From NCBI GenBank assembly GCA_029339505.1, contig JAQISU010000251.1:460001-524000 (forward strand): 64,000 bases of DNA, written 5' to 3'. This document shows, in pieces, positions 1 to 13,869 of the stretch; within the stretch, counting starts at the first letter, position 1; each line of letters opens with the position of its first letter. A program made the translations under genes and the position numbers. Source of the DNA: Unio delphinus. Lineage: Eukaryota > Mollusca > Bivalvia > Unionida > Unionidae. The notes beneath the pieces are model-generated. The model worked only from the letters and a program-made list of their open reading frames with translations. It was not told the DNA's origin and searched no databases.

Positions 1-104
1 TTTGTAATTGTAGTTGTTTCCAATATCATCATTCACGTGCCTTTCAAACGCTAAGTTAGAGTGCAGCAAGTATTTGATCAGATTTGTTTGTTTGTTTGAG
101 TGGG

Positions 105-405
105 ATGTTTAACGTAGCTTTAACAATTTTTCAGTTATATCGCTATGATGTCTGCAGTGAGGCAATTATTGTAATGTCTAGCACTGGGGCATCATGCTGC
201 AGACATGTGGCATGATGTCCCACTCAGTCACATTATCCTTACACCAGCCGAACAATCATAACACTAACCTCCTAATGCTGCGTGCCAAGCGAGGCATCTG
301 TTAGTACCATTTTTTAAAGTCCTTTGTATGACTCGGCCGGGGATCGAATCCACGACCACCCGCTTCCGCGGCAAACGCTCTAGACCCAGGAGCGGTTGTG
401 TTATG
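105..405 (-). repeat. tRNA-derived SINE, family B, copy 1
   Basis: Read on the minus strand, the segment begins with a tRNA-like head containing a B-box-like GGATCGAATCC complement. It continues through a conserved body (the 'ctaatgctg..gccaagcgaggc' region) and ends in a tail near 'gtttaacgtagctt'. The same body recurs at 14127-14445, 15941-16075, 25499-25801, 31418-31612 and 43399-43622, so it is a dispersed family. The internal Pol III promoter boxes are read from the sequence; the SINE class is inferred from them. Confidence 0.75.
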
Positions 406-502
406 ACAGTTTTTGTTATGTATGTTGTGATTAGCTTTTCATAACCTTCTTCTCATTTCTTGCTATGAGAAGGAATTACTCGTAAGTTAGGGAGCGTCAA
501 TA

Positions 503-507
<5 letters not shown>

Positions 508-582
<75 letters not shown>

Positions 583-716
583 AAGAGAAAGAGAGAGAGA
601 GAGAGAGTTCAGGCTCTCTTAAAAGAGCGTCGCTACGATGATAAGACAGCTACATCTGGAATGAAAAGCAAAACATTTATTTTCTTCTGGTATGGAGAAC
701 TTTATTTAAATAATCG

Positions 717-793
<77 letters not shown>
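508..793. repeat. Microsatellites (GA)n, (CA)n and (TA)n
   Basis: A (GA)n tract with a few GAAA interruptions covers about 508-607. A (CA)n run passing into (TA)n covers about 718-793. The intervening bases show no gene. Confidence 0.95.
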
Positions 794-794
<1 letters not shown>

Positions 795-1933
795 CTACAT
801 TCTAGAAACACATCTAAAAACTTTTTAATAAAAATTCATGAAATACATATTACATTTTCCTTATTAAGCTTTCCAACTTCATTTATTCGTATAACTTCTG
901 CATTTTAGAATATTATACAAATAATTAATTCTCGATCGATTTCAAGATAACCAAAGGTATAAAATGTAATAACCATAGTTAATGTAACAATTAATTTAAA
1001 GAAATGCATTTTACTTATTTTAAAATAGAATATAGATTTAAAATATATTGCTAGATAATATTCTTTCTTACTTAAAGAATACTTTATTTCAATCATTAAA
1101 TCAAAACATGAAGTTGGTTCTATTACAATATATTATAAATAAAAGAATTTAGTAGCAATATTGCAAACAAACAATTTTACAATTAAAATCTCGAACATTA
1201 AAGGTACTTATTCCTAAAAGAAGTTACGACATATACAGTTTTCTTACCTGGAATGAAGAGTCAAAAATTTATTTTCTTCTGGTATGGAGAACTAAATCTG
1301 ACCCGATTGCGCATCTGTATTTATACACACTCGGCCAGATTCAGGGTTAGACAAGGTCATACCCTCCATGTACCAGTCAGAAAAATGCTGATTCTTCCCC
1401 AAGCAAGAACCAGTTTCAACAGGTGAAAACCAATTTATCTTACGTCATAAGACTTAGTTTTGTAGTTTATTTATATTCGTTTGACGACGTCACACCAAAT
1501 ATTGCTATCCGATAGTTGGAAGCCATTTTGTATCTGTGTCGTCTAGAAGTTTCTTAGAGAAATATTACTCCACTTTTATTAACCGAATTGGACTTTGCAC
1601 AATGTCTAGGTTACAGAATATATTTTTACTGATGGAACCTAGAAACTGTAACTGAGTCGGCAAAATGCATGTGTTAAGTTTTCCGTTATAATCTCACACA
1701 ACACTGTACATTAGCAAGATTCTTAGTTATTTTTACTGATGTTATGTAGTATAGTTATATACATTGCCTTTTGCCCACATGCTAAGCAACCATTTCTATT
1801 CTATATAGTTGTGTTACAAAAACAAATGAAATTACCTTTAACATCTTTTAGAATATAAACAAATAAAACATTACTTTAATACAATTTAAAGAAAATATCT
1901 TATTAATTTTACTAAAAAATCAATTCCTAATAG
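794..1933. other. AT-rich stretch with no recognisable gene
   Basis: Very AT-rich DNA with only short chance frames. The phrase 'tttattttcttctggtatggagaact' occurs twice, near 676 and near 1268, hinting at a small duplicated segment. Nothing else is supported. Confidence 0.6.
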
Positions 1934-2205
1934 TTGCAAGTAATTGGTTCAATATGCGTATACACACATATTTAAAGCATAGCAATTATTTCTCTCAATA
2001 TACATATACACACGTATTAAAAGTGTAGCAAGTATTGGTTCAATATACAAAAACACACGTATTAAAGTATAGCGAGTATTTGCTACAACAAACATATACG
2101 TACGTATTTTGATGTAGCAAGTAATTGTTTCAATGCAAATATACACGCGTATTAAGAGTGTTGCAAGAATTTGCTTTAATATACATATACATATGGATAA
2201 TGGTT
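1934..2205. repeat. Degenerate minisatellite, about 45-bp unit, five copies
   Basis: Repeated 'agcaagtatt..ttcaatata..acacacgtatta' units start near 1934, 1980, 2027, 2070, 2116 and 2161. The last unit runs into the retrotransposon endonuclease remnant. Confidence 0.8.
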
Positions 2206-2450
2206 CAAATTCATTTGGTAAATGTTTGCTTGATTTATGTACAGCCGCTGGATTAAGAATATGCAACAGTCTGCTTTTTATGGATCTTGAGATTAGTATA
2301 TACACATACACATGCCCTCATTGACGCAGCGCTGTCAATTATTTCTTAATTTTTTATAGTACTGCTTCAATACTCTCCGATTTTATGTCATACGATCTTG
2401 CAAATCACTCTGATAATTTACAATTAGAGTCTGTTTTAAACTGTAGCACC
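2195..2450 (+). pseudogene. Non-LTR retrotransposon endonuclease (EEP) remnant
   Basis: The plus-strand frame reads DNGSNSFGKCLLDLCTAAGL and then, after stops, a stretch ending in a diverged S-D-H-like segment. This matches the C-terminal half of apurinic-type endonuclease domains of non-LTR retrotransposons (the DNxNxxG..LL.LC...GL region, then the final SDH box). The frame is broken by several stops. It probably belongs to the same decayed LINE as the RT remnants at 3430-4045 and 4795-5400, separated by minisatellite growth and loss. Confidence 0.6.
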
Positions 2451-2700
2451 TTCAACTCTCATTATAAGAAAGCGAACAATAACAAAACTTATTACTAATA
2501 AAAACAAACAACGTCCAGCTCTGATTATAAGAAAGCGAACAATAGCAAAACTTATTACTAATGGAAGCAACAACGTCCAGCTCTCATTATAAGAAAGCGA
2601 ACAATAGCAAAACTTATTACAAATGGGAGCAACAACAGTCAACTTTTTTTATACGAAAGCGAACAATAGCAACACTTATTCCAAATGGTTGCTAAAACAT
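2447..2700. repeat. Minisatellite, 63-bp unit, about four copies
   Basis: The unit contains 'ctctcattataagaaagcga' and 'aacaatagcaaaacttatta', with copies starting near 2455, 2518, 2581 and 2642. The ORF on the opposite strand is only the repeat translated. Confidence 0.9.
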
Positions 2701-2918
2701 TCATTGCCGCTTTCTTTAAAGATCTATCAAGTCAGCAGGCCCAACGTGACAGTTGTATAGCACATATCTGTCCATGACCCTGACAGAATAGATATAAATG
2801 TAAGAGAGGAAGTCTTAAATATTATTCTAAGACGTTGTACAGTGTTCGTATTAGCAGTGTTTACCGATAATAGGGCTAAAACAAAACAAAACAAACATAT
2901 GGTTTAGCAGTGACTTTA

Positions 2919-2932
2919 GTAATATATATATA

Positions 2933-3012
<80 letters not shown>
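2919..3012. repeat. (TA)n microsatellite
   Basis: Almost pure TA dinucleotide tract. Between 2701 and 2918, and between 3013 and 3429, I see nothing beyond AT-rich non-coding sequence. Confidence 0.95.
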
Positions 3013-3014
<2 letters not shown>

Positions 3015-3429
3015 CGTCATGTGAAACGATAAGAGAAACGAATGAGTTAACTATATTTGAAAGAGAAAACAACATGATAAGAGATTCGTAAGAAACACAA
3101 AGTTCCAAAATATAAAGAAATTATCACGCGAGTTTTCTAATAATAAAACATAATGCCAAGAAATTCTGGATCTATTTTAGAAAAAAATAACATAAGTATG
3201 ACTGCTGCTGAAAGTGTCTCACCTTAATTGTTTTTAGCATATTAGTACTCTGTACAATTAAAACCATTTTCAAAAATGAACATATGAATGATTTTATACG
3301 AGATATATATGAAAATGATTTACTAAATAAAGGAATAATCTTTGAATAAATAGCCTTAATGCTAGAAATTATAGAGGTATTACGTTACTAAGTTACTTTT
3401 AAAAATCTCTTAACAGCAACTGAAATGTA

Positions 3430-4045
3430 AGACTGCTGAGCATAATTTGGATTTAGAAATGGAGTGGGAACAACTGGCGCTATTTTTGTTTTGCAAGTGT
3501 TTTATTAATAAGTATTTTAGTCAAGCTAAAAGGCTGAATACAGTGCTTGTTGATTTTAAAATAGTTCATTATAGTGTTTGCAGAAATGGTTTGTGGTTGA
3601 AAACTTTTAGACAAGCTGTAAATGGTAAAATGTTAAATGTATTTTGTTCCATGTATAGTTTAGTTAATTCATGTGTTTCGCACTGGGGTATTCGCGGTGC
3701 CTTTAGTGTATATAATTTGTCTGTTACAAGGTGATGTGTTATCTTTATTTACTGATAATTTGGATACATCATTACAATCTACTTAAGATATATACATAGA
3801 GTTAGACGGATAGTCTTCATTTTAACAACGTTTACTTATAATTCACTTTTTCAGAAAGCATTAAGGATTTACAATAGCTTATGGATAATTCATACGATTA
3901 ATGCAGTAAATGGAATCTGAATATTAATAATACTGATAAAAAAGGAATAGTCTTTATAACAGGTGGTTAATTACTGAATATAGCCTAGAGTCTTATTTCA
4001 TCAAGCATTGAAACATTATCTAACAAATAATCTGCTTTTAGTTAC
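3430..4045 (+). pseudogene. Non-LTR reverse transcriptase remnant, interrupted by a nested element
   Basis: The plus-strand frame includes VCRNGLWLKTF, VNGKMLNVFCSMYSLVNSCV and, after a shift, QGDVLSLFTDNLDTSL. These match the LINE RT segment 'RNxLWxKL...G..GK.L..I.SMY..VKSCV....GVRQGxxLSP.LFxxFxxDL'. Numerous stops and shifts show decay. The coding remnant stops where an oppositely oriented L2-like copy begins (4047) and resumes after it (4795), so a nested insertion split it. Confidence 0.7.
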
Positions 4046-4046
4046 T

Positions 4047-4116
<70 letters not shown>

Positions 4117-4790
4117 GAAGAAGAAGAAGAAGATGAATGAAGACTTTCTTTAGCGCATAATCTTTAGAAGTTCTAAGCGCTTTACAACATCTACATCTAT
4201 AATGATATGGCTACAAAAATCAAAACGCCATGAAATTAGAAAACAAAAACAAATGCTGAAAATAGTTAATGTAGGAAACATTATTAGGTCTTTAGGCTTG
4301 ATCTTGCAGTTGAAAACGGTGAGTAGAGCGTTCTTGAAAGGAATCACTGTCTTTTTGTCTAATTTCACTGGGCAATTCATTCCACATTGCTGGGCCTGAT
4401 AAGCAAAAGAACATTGTTAATATAGCTTTGTTTTCATATTGGGGATAATGAGTATGCGATTGTCAGAAGAGGAGTGTAAGTATATTGCTGGTGTATTCAC
4501 GTGAGTGAGGTTGAATAGGTATGCTAGACTGGAGTCAGTCAGTAAAATGTAGTACAGAGAACAGATTTTGTGTTTGATTCTGGAATGAATTGATAGCTAG
4601 TGTAGGGTACAGAACAGCTGGGAGGTGTGCTCTTATCATGACACTCTACAGCTGATCTGAGCAGCTGTATTTTGAACTTTTTGTAGTTTCTGGAGTAGAT
4701 ATTGAGACGAATCAGACATAATTGAGTTACAATAATCCATTCTTGAAAGTACTAATCAACACACAAGTGAAAAACAAAATATCACTTAAC
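4047..4790 (-). mobile_element. 5'-truncated L2/CR1-like LINE copy, nested
   Basis: The reverse complement of 4140-4790 aligns by eye with 19860-20500. Shared are the thumb/C-terminal 'ctagcaacgtggaactaattgccc' region, the 'ccatatca' 3' end, and a trinucleotide tail that here is (AAT)n(AAG)n at 4047-4135, reading as (CTT)n(ATT)n on its own strand. L2-type LINEs typically end in short simple repeats. It sits inside the plus-strand RT remnant that flanks it. Confidence 0.75.
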
Positions 4791-4794
4791 TTAT

Positions 4795-5400
4795 AATGCT
4801 GAAATGTTTCATATGTTTGTTGTTCCAGTGTTGAGCTTTGCATCAGAGGTATGGAGTTTCACCAAACTGACTCCATAGATGGTGTACAAGGAAACTATTT
4901 GCTCTTTGTAAACTTAAGATATATACGTCTGACGCCGTTTTATACAATGAACTTGGAATAATCCCACTTAAGTATTTAAATATGGCTAAGTTAGTTAAAT
5001 ATTGGCTAAAGACACAAAATCTGCAATATACTGAATCTAGACGGTTATATGTTGAAATGAATATTTCAATTATTTTATTACAAAGGTTGTGTATTTTTGT
5101 CCATCATCTCCTTATCGTTTGTGTTTAAAGTTGTACATATAGCATTTGATAACCATACAGTATTTGTATTTTTGAATTTCGTTTTGTTTATGTAATTGAT
5201 TAAACTGTTATATTTTACATACGGCTATATTCTATATCTTCGCTCAGTTCTCTGCTACTCCATTCATTAATTTCATTTTTTATTATATTGTGTAATCGAT
5301 CATACCGTGGATGATCGTCTCCTAGATAACGAAAATCAAAGCAGCAAAGAGGTGGGGGAACATATCACTTTTATCACACACACTCACTTAGTAAGCGCAT
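4795..5400 (+). pseudogene. C-terminal part and 3' end of the first LINE
   Basis: Frame fragments read FVVPVLSFASEVWSFTKLTP and, further on, VLYNELGIIPLKYLNMAKLV followed by KYWLK. These match the post-RT region of non-LTR elements ('..VVPVLxYGSEVWG...' and '..VYGELGRxPLxI....I.KYWLK'). This restores the reading interrupted at 4045. The distal part, with 'gatcgtctcctagat' and 'gaggtgggggaa', is shared with 38060-38290, so it is probably the element's 3' UTR. Confidence 0.7.
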
Positions 5401-6237
5401 AATTGCGGTTTTGTATCTGCATGCAAAATAGTAGGGCCCATCAATCACCGTGCTGTACTGATTTTAAAACAATTTGAGAAGTAATACAACAAAACAATGA
5501 TGAGTCTATAAGGCGCCGAGTTTCTGAATGTTAAGTTGTATGCACATATGAATGTCAGAACAAAAGCCGAATTTGGTTTTGTGGTATTTGCCTCATAGTT
5601 TTAAATAAAAATAATTAATTATGGTCGCTCCTGCATGGGCATGCTTGTTTAACTTGACAGGCAGCTTTCCGCATAATTATGGATAAAAATCGTTAAGAGC
5701 TGCTCCCTTTCCCATGCAAATTGTGCCTTCTGCCACTACAATTTTTGTTTCATTTTACTAAAGGGTAGTCCGCACGTACCCACGAGTGGATCATCTTTTG
5801 GCTTCAAACGTTGACCGTCAGTTCAAATGAGGGCCCTTACTGTACTAGATGCCCGTTTTTGCAAACCTTCTGTAACCATTTCCTTTGCTGAGACAATATA
5901 AAGTATGCAGAGGGATGTAAAATGATGAAGAAATAAGCTATATATGATTTCAGAGCATTGGAGAATTGAAAGTGAACAAATTGAGTAGTTGTTACTACGT
6001 CATTGTACTTGGAGGCCCCATCATAAAATACCCCCAAGAAAACCAAATAGAAGTTAGGATCTTAGAAGCACCATTGCTCTTTGACAGCAACAGAATTTAC
6101 CTTTAAGATTGTAGCAGAATGTTCAGTCCGCTAATTAGCGTAACCATTTCTTTAATTTCTGTTTCACCTTGAAAAACATCAAAGATTTGCAACAAAAATT
6201 CTTAAGTCCACTGTTTACAGCTTTGTATAGGAATGTA

Positions 6238-6365
6238 TGTATATATATATATATATGATTGTATGTTGGTTGGTTTGTTGAATTGATGGATGGACGGACG
6301 GACGGACTGATGGATGGATGGATGACTTTAAGCATGCATGAATGGATTGGTGATGGAAGTATGGA

Positions 6366-6405
<40 letters not shown>
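6238..6405. repeat. (TA)n, (GGAC/GGAT)n and (TG)n microsatellites
   Basis: A short (TA)n at about 6238-6256, imperfect GGAY tetranucleotides at about 6286-6325, and (TG)n at about 6369-6405. They create several repetitive false frames. Confidence 0.9.
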
Positions 6406-6406
<1 letters not shown>

Positions 6407-9400
6407 ATACAGGTATATGGTTAAACTGCACGTCGAAACGGTCCTAGAAACACAGAACATAAATATTGAGGTACTCCATATAAAAAAACTTTCCAAAGAA
6501 AGAAAAAAGCAACAAAAAAATATATAACACCAGTACACCAAAAAATCGTATTTTTAATTAACAACATACAAATCGCGATCTTGTACAAATCTTAGCACCC
6601 TTACATATGGAATATTAATACGACATGCAAACAACGACAAAAACGTTGACTGCATTGGTCACCCCTTACAACATACGAGAGTTGCAAAGGTCTAATTTAC
6701 ATCCGCGAGCGTTCACGGGGTTAATATGTGTTGTTTAAACATTAAATTATGTACAAGAAGGTTATGAACATCTTATCAAGCATACATTTGTATAGTGAAG
6801 CGTTGTTAAAAGTTCAGGTTGAGAGCATTGACTAAAGATACTCGCATGATCCGAAAAAGTAAATTAAATTAGTCATAAAGAAAACAAGAATGTATATACG
6901 GACGCATGTATATTAGTCTGTGGTGGAGGTACAGCCTAGACAACAATTTACCTGTATAATGCATGCAATCTGTATTTGTATATTGACCCTCAGCTAACTG
7001 AACCTGATGTCTGTTGTATTAGTTTCAATTGGGTAATTCATTTTTTTATATGCCTCTAATTACACACAAACACTAATATCGATCGTTTCGTGGGATATAT
7101 GTACTGGTTGGATTATGTCCCTGTGACGACTGTGATCACGACAACCTTGACAGCACACACATTTAAATTTACTACAATCCTAGGTTACCGTTTGTGTGTC
7201 ATCTACGCGCTAGAAGGTATCAGGGTACCAATTGTTTTTTTCCACAGACCAAATCCTATTGTTTTCTGAAACACATATGCTTTTTATCATGCTTCATCAT
7301 GCATAGCACACACTGTCACAGAGAACAATCTTAGATTGTCAATTTAAAAACGACATAGCCAGGTACCACATTGCATTTAAGAGAGATAACTCTTCTGGAA
7401 CTAGACAGGGTAGAGTTATCTATTCAAAACAGAACCAGTTTCATCCATGTGTGCCACATTTGTTTAAAACAAATCATACAAAATATACAAACTATGATCT
7501 AGATTTCGATTAACATAATCTCGCATATTGCCAAGAGGCTTAACTTTTTTTAAGCCTAACAAAAAGCACAACTCACATAATTCACCAATCACAGCTAGTG
7601 GTGTCTATTTCTGACTGCAATATTCCCGACATCTTAAGCTCCATCCACCTGGGTGTTGTACGATTGGTACAGTCATACCAGAACTTTGATACAGTGCCTA
7701 ATTTGGTACAAGCCTGGTCTAAGGTTAGTATGCCATCTGTGCAATAGAACTATAACTAATTGACACAATAAAGCCCCTAATTGTTGCCATACACGCAAAC
7801 GTGTTGTTTCTTTACCATTAGGGCTATGATATGCATATTCAGATTTTCATCGTTGTATATTTTGGGGAATATAATTAAACATGTTTATTCAGAATTTTAA
7901 TCAGTACGACCTAAATTAGAATTGCATGACTTTATTTGGATTTAATTCGCAATAACTTAAGTACTTGCATTACTTTTCACTTTGTAATCGCATGAAATTA
8001 AATGATCCATCAATCATCCAAATGACTTTTCCATGATGGGTTGAGACGAAATACAGTCAAAGAAAGGTACTTATTTGAGGTGTCTCTCTTTTCTCCTCGA
8101 CATTATAAACATCAGCATAAATATTGGTATCAGAAACGATAGTTATTTTTATCTCCGTCAAATCCTACGGTGTACACATAAATTTAGTCTGTCATGTGTA
8201 TTTTTTTCATTGGGAATTAAATACAATCGTTACTTAAACCAATCAATTTCGTGCAATCCCTCGTCCTTCAACTCATCAGTCTCTCTTATATTTTGTTCCT
8301 GGTTTTTGTTTAGGTTCGTTTAATTTACTTTGTTTAATTTATAATACATTTTTTAGTTTTGTCTTAGTACCAAATATATTCTTTCCAGGATTTGCGACGA
8401 ATTTGCCTATAGTGTCAACAACACAGACTACGGTAGAAACTAAGTCAGTGTGTTAAATCTTTCCTTCTTCTTACCCAAAATATAGCCCAAAATATGCCAT
8501 AAGCATTTATATTTGCATGACCGTTCCATTCTTGGCATTCACCATACACATTCGAATGCCTATTCCTGATTAATAGGAAGTGCATGTGTTCATGTGCTGT
8601 TAAACTACTTTGTACAATACGCATGTATACAAATGTTTATGTGTGCATGTATGGAAAATATCTATAATATTCAACAACATATAGATGCGAACTTTGACAC
8701 TTACAGAAGGAACTAGTAAATATATTTTAATTGCGTCTCCATATCTAGTATGTTACACCCAGAATATGATATTTTGTCATCATGGACGTGGTTCTAATAA
8801 AGAGATGTTAAATACTGTTACCTCCCCTGAATTCGGTCTAGCATGAGATTATTATGTGTAGACGAGAAGGTAGCATAATAAATCTAAGACATACAGAATA
8901 CTTATATACACATTAAGAAACATAAAATACAGGTTGGGCTTACTGCGCCATTAACTGAAAACAGGTTCTTTTAATGTTGCAGATTTTATGCACTAACTAA
9001 ATTCCGCATCCACCTGCCTTATCGAAAAAGGAATAAAACAACGTACACAGGTATGGTCAAACAGGTCCACATATTTTGGACTGCTATGTTAAAACAAAGC
9101 ATGAGAGCAATTAAACACTTGACAAGAACAGTCAATGGCAGCTAATAGTAGAATAATTGTATGTATCCAAACAACAAATTTATACCTGCATTTTTCACAT
9201 CCGAAGGGCATCGATGGCATCATGTGACACTCACAGTGCAAACACAAGCATGTTTATTATGTGATCATTCTGTAAAAAAAATATAATAAACAACATGATG
9301 CAATTTGAAATAGTTGCCATCCATGCCGACTTTGTGCTATTCAAAATGCCATCAACCCACGTGTCTACTACTAGGGGTGGCTAGAACTCCTTTCTACCAG

Positions 9401-9601
9401 AACATTATTTCACTCTCTGCATACTTCAAAGTAACCATGGGCGGTGTGTATGCCTCACCTAAATTTGAAAAAACAACAGAAGTCAGGAATATCTAATACA
9501 CAAACATACTCGTATCGTCCATTATTATACAATATACACACATGTCGTGTAATAAATAGCCTTATGTTAAGAAGATACAAATTTAGGAAACCATCTGAAA
9601 C

Positions 9602-9712
9602 ACGCTCTCAGACATCGCGATTGATTCCTATAAACCATCCCATACGCTCTCAGACGTCTTGACTGATTCCTGAAAACATCCCATACGCTCTCAGACGTCG
9701 TGATTGATTAAA
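9602..9712. repeat. Three copies of a 41-bp unit
   Basis: 'acgctctcagac' recurs at 9602, 9644 and 9684, each followed by 'gattgattcct' or a close variant. Confidence 0.85.
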
Positions 9713-12055
9713 GGATTGACCTAGCTAATAGTATTATTCCTTTCCAATTGCTTTTTTCAGGATGTATCCGACAATCATTTCTTTGAAGTTATCTAGGTTC
9801 TACGTCAGCCGTATATCAAAGCACATACATGTAGATTATAATCATTACTTTTTTAAGCCTACGCCATCAACGTTGTACAAATAATGACGTTTCTGTTTCT
9901 TCGTCATGTATATGTAACGCCATCTCGCAATATGTTAGGCTAATAATGACAGCTAGAATATCTGGTGGAGAAAGACCCACTGATATATCAAGAAAAATCA
10001 CTGGCAACTGGCACGTTTTCTAACGTAGCCTAGTTGTAAGAAAAGAGATTATAACATAATTTACCTGTAAATAGTATTTTTCACTTGCATGAAGGAACCG
10101 CGACATTTTTGTAGTTCAGGCTGACTGGACTACTACATATCTTGGTCTATGTTATTGCCTGTATCTCTTCATGTGGTGGCGATAAGAAAAATTGTGGGCG
10201 GTTTGTTTAAATCTAGTGTTGATTAATCTGGTCCAGTATTGTCTTTAATGCGTGAAACAATACAGGTAAGTCAGGATGGTCAAATGAATTTCGAATATCT
10301 TTTTAATTTTTTAAACACACCTATACAATATGTGGATACCTATATATGAATGTTCTGTTTATGCAAGTTAGATTTATCATATTCCCCAAAACAACAGTTT
10401 AATGAGAGTTTGCTGGAATGCGAAATCATATATACTGGACTTCTTTTCTGCACCATTAAGAACAAAGTAAATGTAGATATTAAATGAGACATTTAATCAA
10501 AGCCACACATTTTTCTCATAAGAACAGTGGGCCGAGGTTAGGGTTAAGTGGTCCGGTTTGCATATTTCCCGTAACTTGCGAGAGGACGACGCATACTGGA
10601 TGGAACTGCCGATTGACTTCCCAGGTTAAAAACTACAAGGATATGGCTAAATGTGGAATATGAATGTTATTATTAATTTCTGTTTCAACGGATTGAAAGA
10701 AAACTCTTCTCTTTAGCACATTGTTAGATTGTTATATAGTTGATAGTTACAATAGTTGATAGTTATAATATTTGATAATTATAATTATCGTCATAGGTTA
10801 TTCCTCTCCACTCTTTGACATCTTTTTTTACTTTGTCATAGTGGTGATTTTCAGATAATAAATATCTTCAAAATGGATCCCATAAATGTCTTATTCATTC
10901 GTCATTTGATGTCTCTCTAACATTTACTGTTTTAGAGGTTACTTAATTTATCCTGCAACGTCATGCAATAACAATGACATATGCCTTAGGTTCTATAGCA
11001 ATTCCGTTTTGTAAATATTTTAAGATACATTACAAAAATGTTATAGCTGTTTAAAATTGTTCTTGTGATATTATGTGTAACAAAGTCAGAGGTTCGAATG
11101 GTGTTACGTGTTTAAGTACTTCTAAAGAGTAACAAGAAAACGAAGGCAACGGTGATGTAAAATTTAACATTTAATTTTTCCCCAAGAAAAACATAGAGGA
11201 AAGTAGTTACAATTTTAAGAATCAAATAAAAAAAATAACACAAAAGATAATTACAAGAATTAAAAATTAGAAGTCCTAGCAATAAAATGTTCTAATTCAT
11301 GTTAGTTCGAGTAAGAACGAAAATTCAAAATGGAAGACGATGACATATAATGTGGTCAGTGTAGTATTTACATGTCTATAGTTCTTTGTTGAACCAAATA
11401 AAATAATATCCCGGTGTTTGAATTCTGTACTTTGTCCAAGAAATAGTTTTTGTCTTTGTCCAACAATTAATTGTGAGCACACTAATATTTCCAGAGACAA
11501 ATGACCTCGTTCAATCCAAAACATTTGAAGAAAAATCAAAATACAGCTCAAACTGGTCACAACATACATATAAACATTACATCTATGTGTCTAAAACCGA
11601 AATGAAATATTATCTAGACATCACCGTTAAATCTAGGTAACACTCTAAATCGTTTAGGTAAAACTAGAATTTAGAAATAATTGATACATAGTTTAAAACA
11701 ACGTAGATGTTATTTTCATCTAACATCACGTACTCCAATTGCAGCCTCGATTTTTATCTATCACGCCCACGCCAATAAAAGCTTAAAACAAGCAAAACCG
11801 TTGATTACTATAAATAACGAACCAAGGCCAGGGACTATGTCAACTTTAAACACAAAGTTCTAAAATTCGACTTTCGAGAAACAGAACTTGTACTAATGGA
11901 AAATATAAAAAGCAGTAATTAAATATACTTTACAGAAGCATGCAATGTAATAAAACAAATGAAAAACATTAAAGCTAACATACACACAATTAAATGATAT
12001 CAAATATAAATTCAATCAGTATATAACAATGAACAATATCAAACGTTGGATATAC

Positions 12056-12232
12056 GGTCTGATTGGATTCGAGTCTCGGATTCAGCCAATGTGGGTATGT
12101 GAGAAAGCATGCAAGTAGCTTCTCTTTGGTCGGTGGTTGTTTCAGGGGTTTTCCCGGGTTCTTCATCCACCATTAATACTGGCGCCATGTATAGCCTATC
12201 TTGTGCTGAAAATGGCGTTAAACTCTACAAAA
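12056..12232 (+). repeat. tRNA-derived SINE, family A, 5'-truncated
   Basis: It starts at the B-box ('ggattcgagtctcggattc') and continues through 'aatgtgggtatgtgag', 'ttcatccaccattaatactg' and 'gctgaaaatggcgttaaact'. The complement of the same order is found at 23126-23355 and 24028-24262, which also retain the A-box. This copy has lost the A-box end. Confidence 0.75.
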
Positions 12233-13287
12233 ATAACAATACTTTCGTTCGTAACACCTGTATGAACTGTTTAGACATAAATGTGTCTCATTCATTTGCA
12301 TTAGTTTTCTGACCATTCGTAAATAATAAATAAATATTATTACATCACGTTGATTATATCGACCATGAATTCATCGTATTTAACAATGATGCTGCTTTCT
12401 CAAGTGTACCTAAAAGTATGATGGGCAATAATAGCACTGTGAAAAAGGATTATTAATTCAACATCTAACAACATAAAGTAATGAATTCCTACCCGAATAA
12501 AAAAATTATACTGGCATTTGGTAATATGCTGGTATCTAATGAATATTGAAGAAAATCTTAAACTTTATGGTTATTTCTAAGGTTGTCAGGTCTAAAGTTT
12601 GATAAAGAAAGAAGAGATGCATTTCATTTTCGTTTTTTGTTTGTTGAAGAAATGAAATATAGTATTATTATTTTGCTGTATTTTGATTTTAAAGAACTAT
12701 TTGGGTCGTATGTAACAGCTGAAGTGTGCAAATTTTAGTTACTAAATTAAATAAATCGATGGAAAGAGATTCCAATGCTAACCCTGGATGTTCTTGCAGA
12801 TCCTTGGTGACTGAGTCCTGAATTTGACCGGCTTAACACACGGAGTACAAATGTATCTTATTATCTGCTAACCGTACACATTGCTTTTACAATAAATGAA
12901 TTTAGCTATGATATAGATATTACAATTGGTTCTAGACTTAATATGAATGGCGAGGTTACTAGAAATTAAATATTTAGAACTTAAAAGACAAATGACACAG
13001 CATTAGGGGCAAAACATCTTTAAAATATGTGGTTATTACAACAATAAAAAACACGATCGGAATATCAATTAAGCAGGTGCGGATCCGCTTTCATCTTAAG
13101 ATCTGACATTTTATATTGATGTTAAACTACTGTTCAGTATGTGGAACAAATTATTCAAATTTGATAAACTATGGCTGTGAATTTCGTCTTACAAAATCAA
13201 AAAATATACAAGAACATGTCAAGATAAATGTAATATTTTAAGAAAATTACTTGATGAATTGAAGCAACTAATTTGAGAAAAAAAAAC

Positions 13288-13321
<34 letters not shown>

Positions 13322-13869
13322 GCTTGTAATAAATATGTGGTAGCTATAATTGGTAATTAAAATGGAAATGCACCTTCACAGAAAAGTGTTTTTGATACAT
13401 GTCAAAAATCATAAATTTATAATACGGATAACGAGGTTACATTATGTAAGTTTTGCAGAGTGGAAATACCATTTTGATTGTTAACAAACCGGTTAAATCT
13501 CTCAAGCCCTAATACACGCAGAATAACATTTACAAAGCGTTTAAATAACAAGATAATTCTTTGACGAATTAGGTAAAATATGCTAAACTATTTGCAGCTA
13601 TTATCAGGAATCTAAGATGGAAATAATGAATAAGTGTAGTAGAGCTTGGTATAATATGACAAAGGATTGAAAAACGTTATGCAGTCCTATTCAGATTAAT
13701 TTTCAATCCCAGAATGAAATATATTTGACACATTCAAAGGATCAGTGGGTAAAACATTTAATATCAACCTCTTTGTAATTCTAGAAAATTATTTATCTTA
13801 GAAATACACACAAGGACTGAACTTGTTGAAAGTAAACACTGAAAGAAGAAAATTTTGTTTCTGTAAGTT
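12233..13869. other. AT-rich non-coding DNA
   Basis: No gene recognised. A short (TA)n tract lies at about 13291-13319. Confidence 0.6.

Larger units (their letters stand above)
5401..12055. other. Non-coding AT-rich host DNA
   Basis: No conserved coding region recognised. It contains the simple repeats at 6238-6405 and 9602-9712, and one weakly similar dispersed segment: 9190-9290 resembles 29030-29130, sharing 'tttttca..tccgaagg.cat' and 'actcacagt.caa'. Short frames here have no recognisable motif. Confidence 0.6.

Noticed and set aside
6135..6541. Overlapping minus-strand frames with His-Thr repeats
   Set aside because: Arise from (TG)n; no motif outside the repeat.
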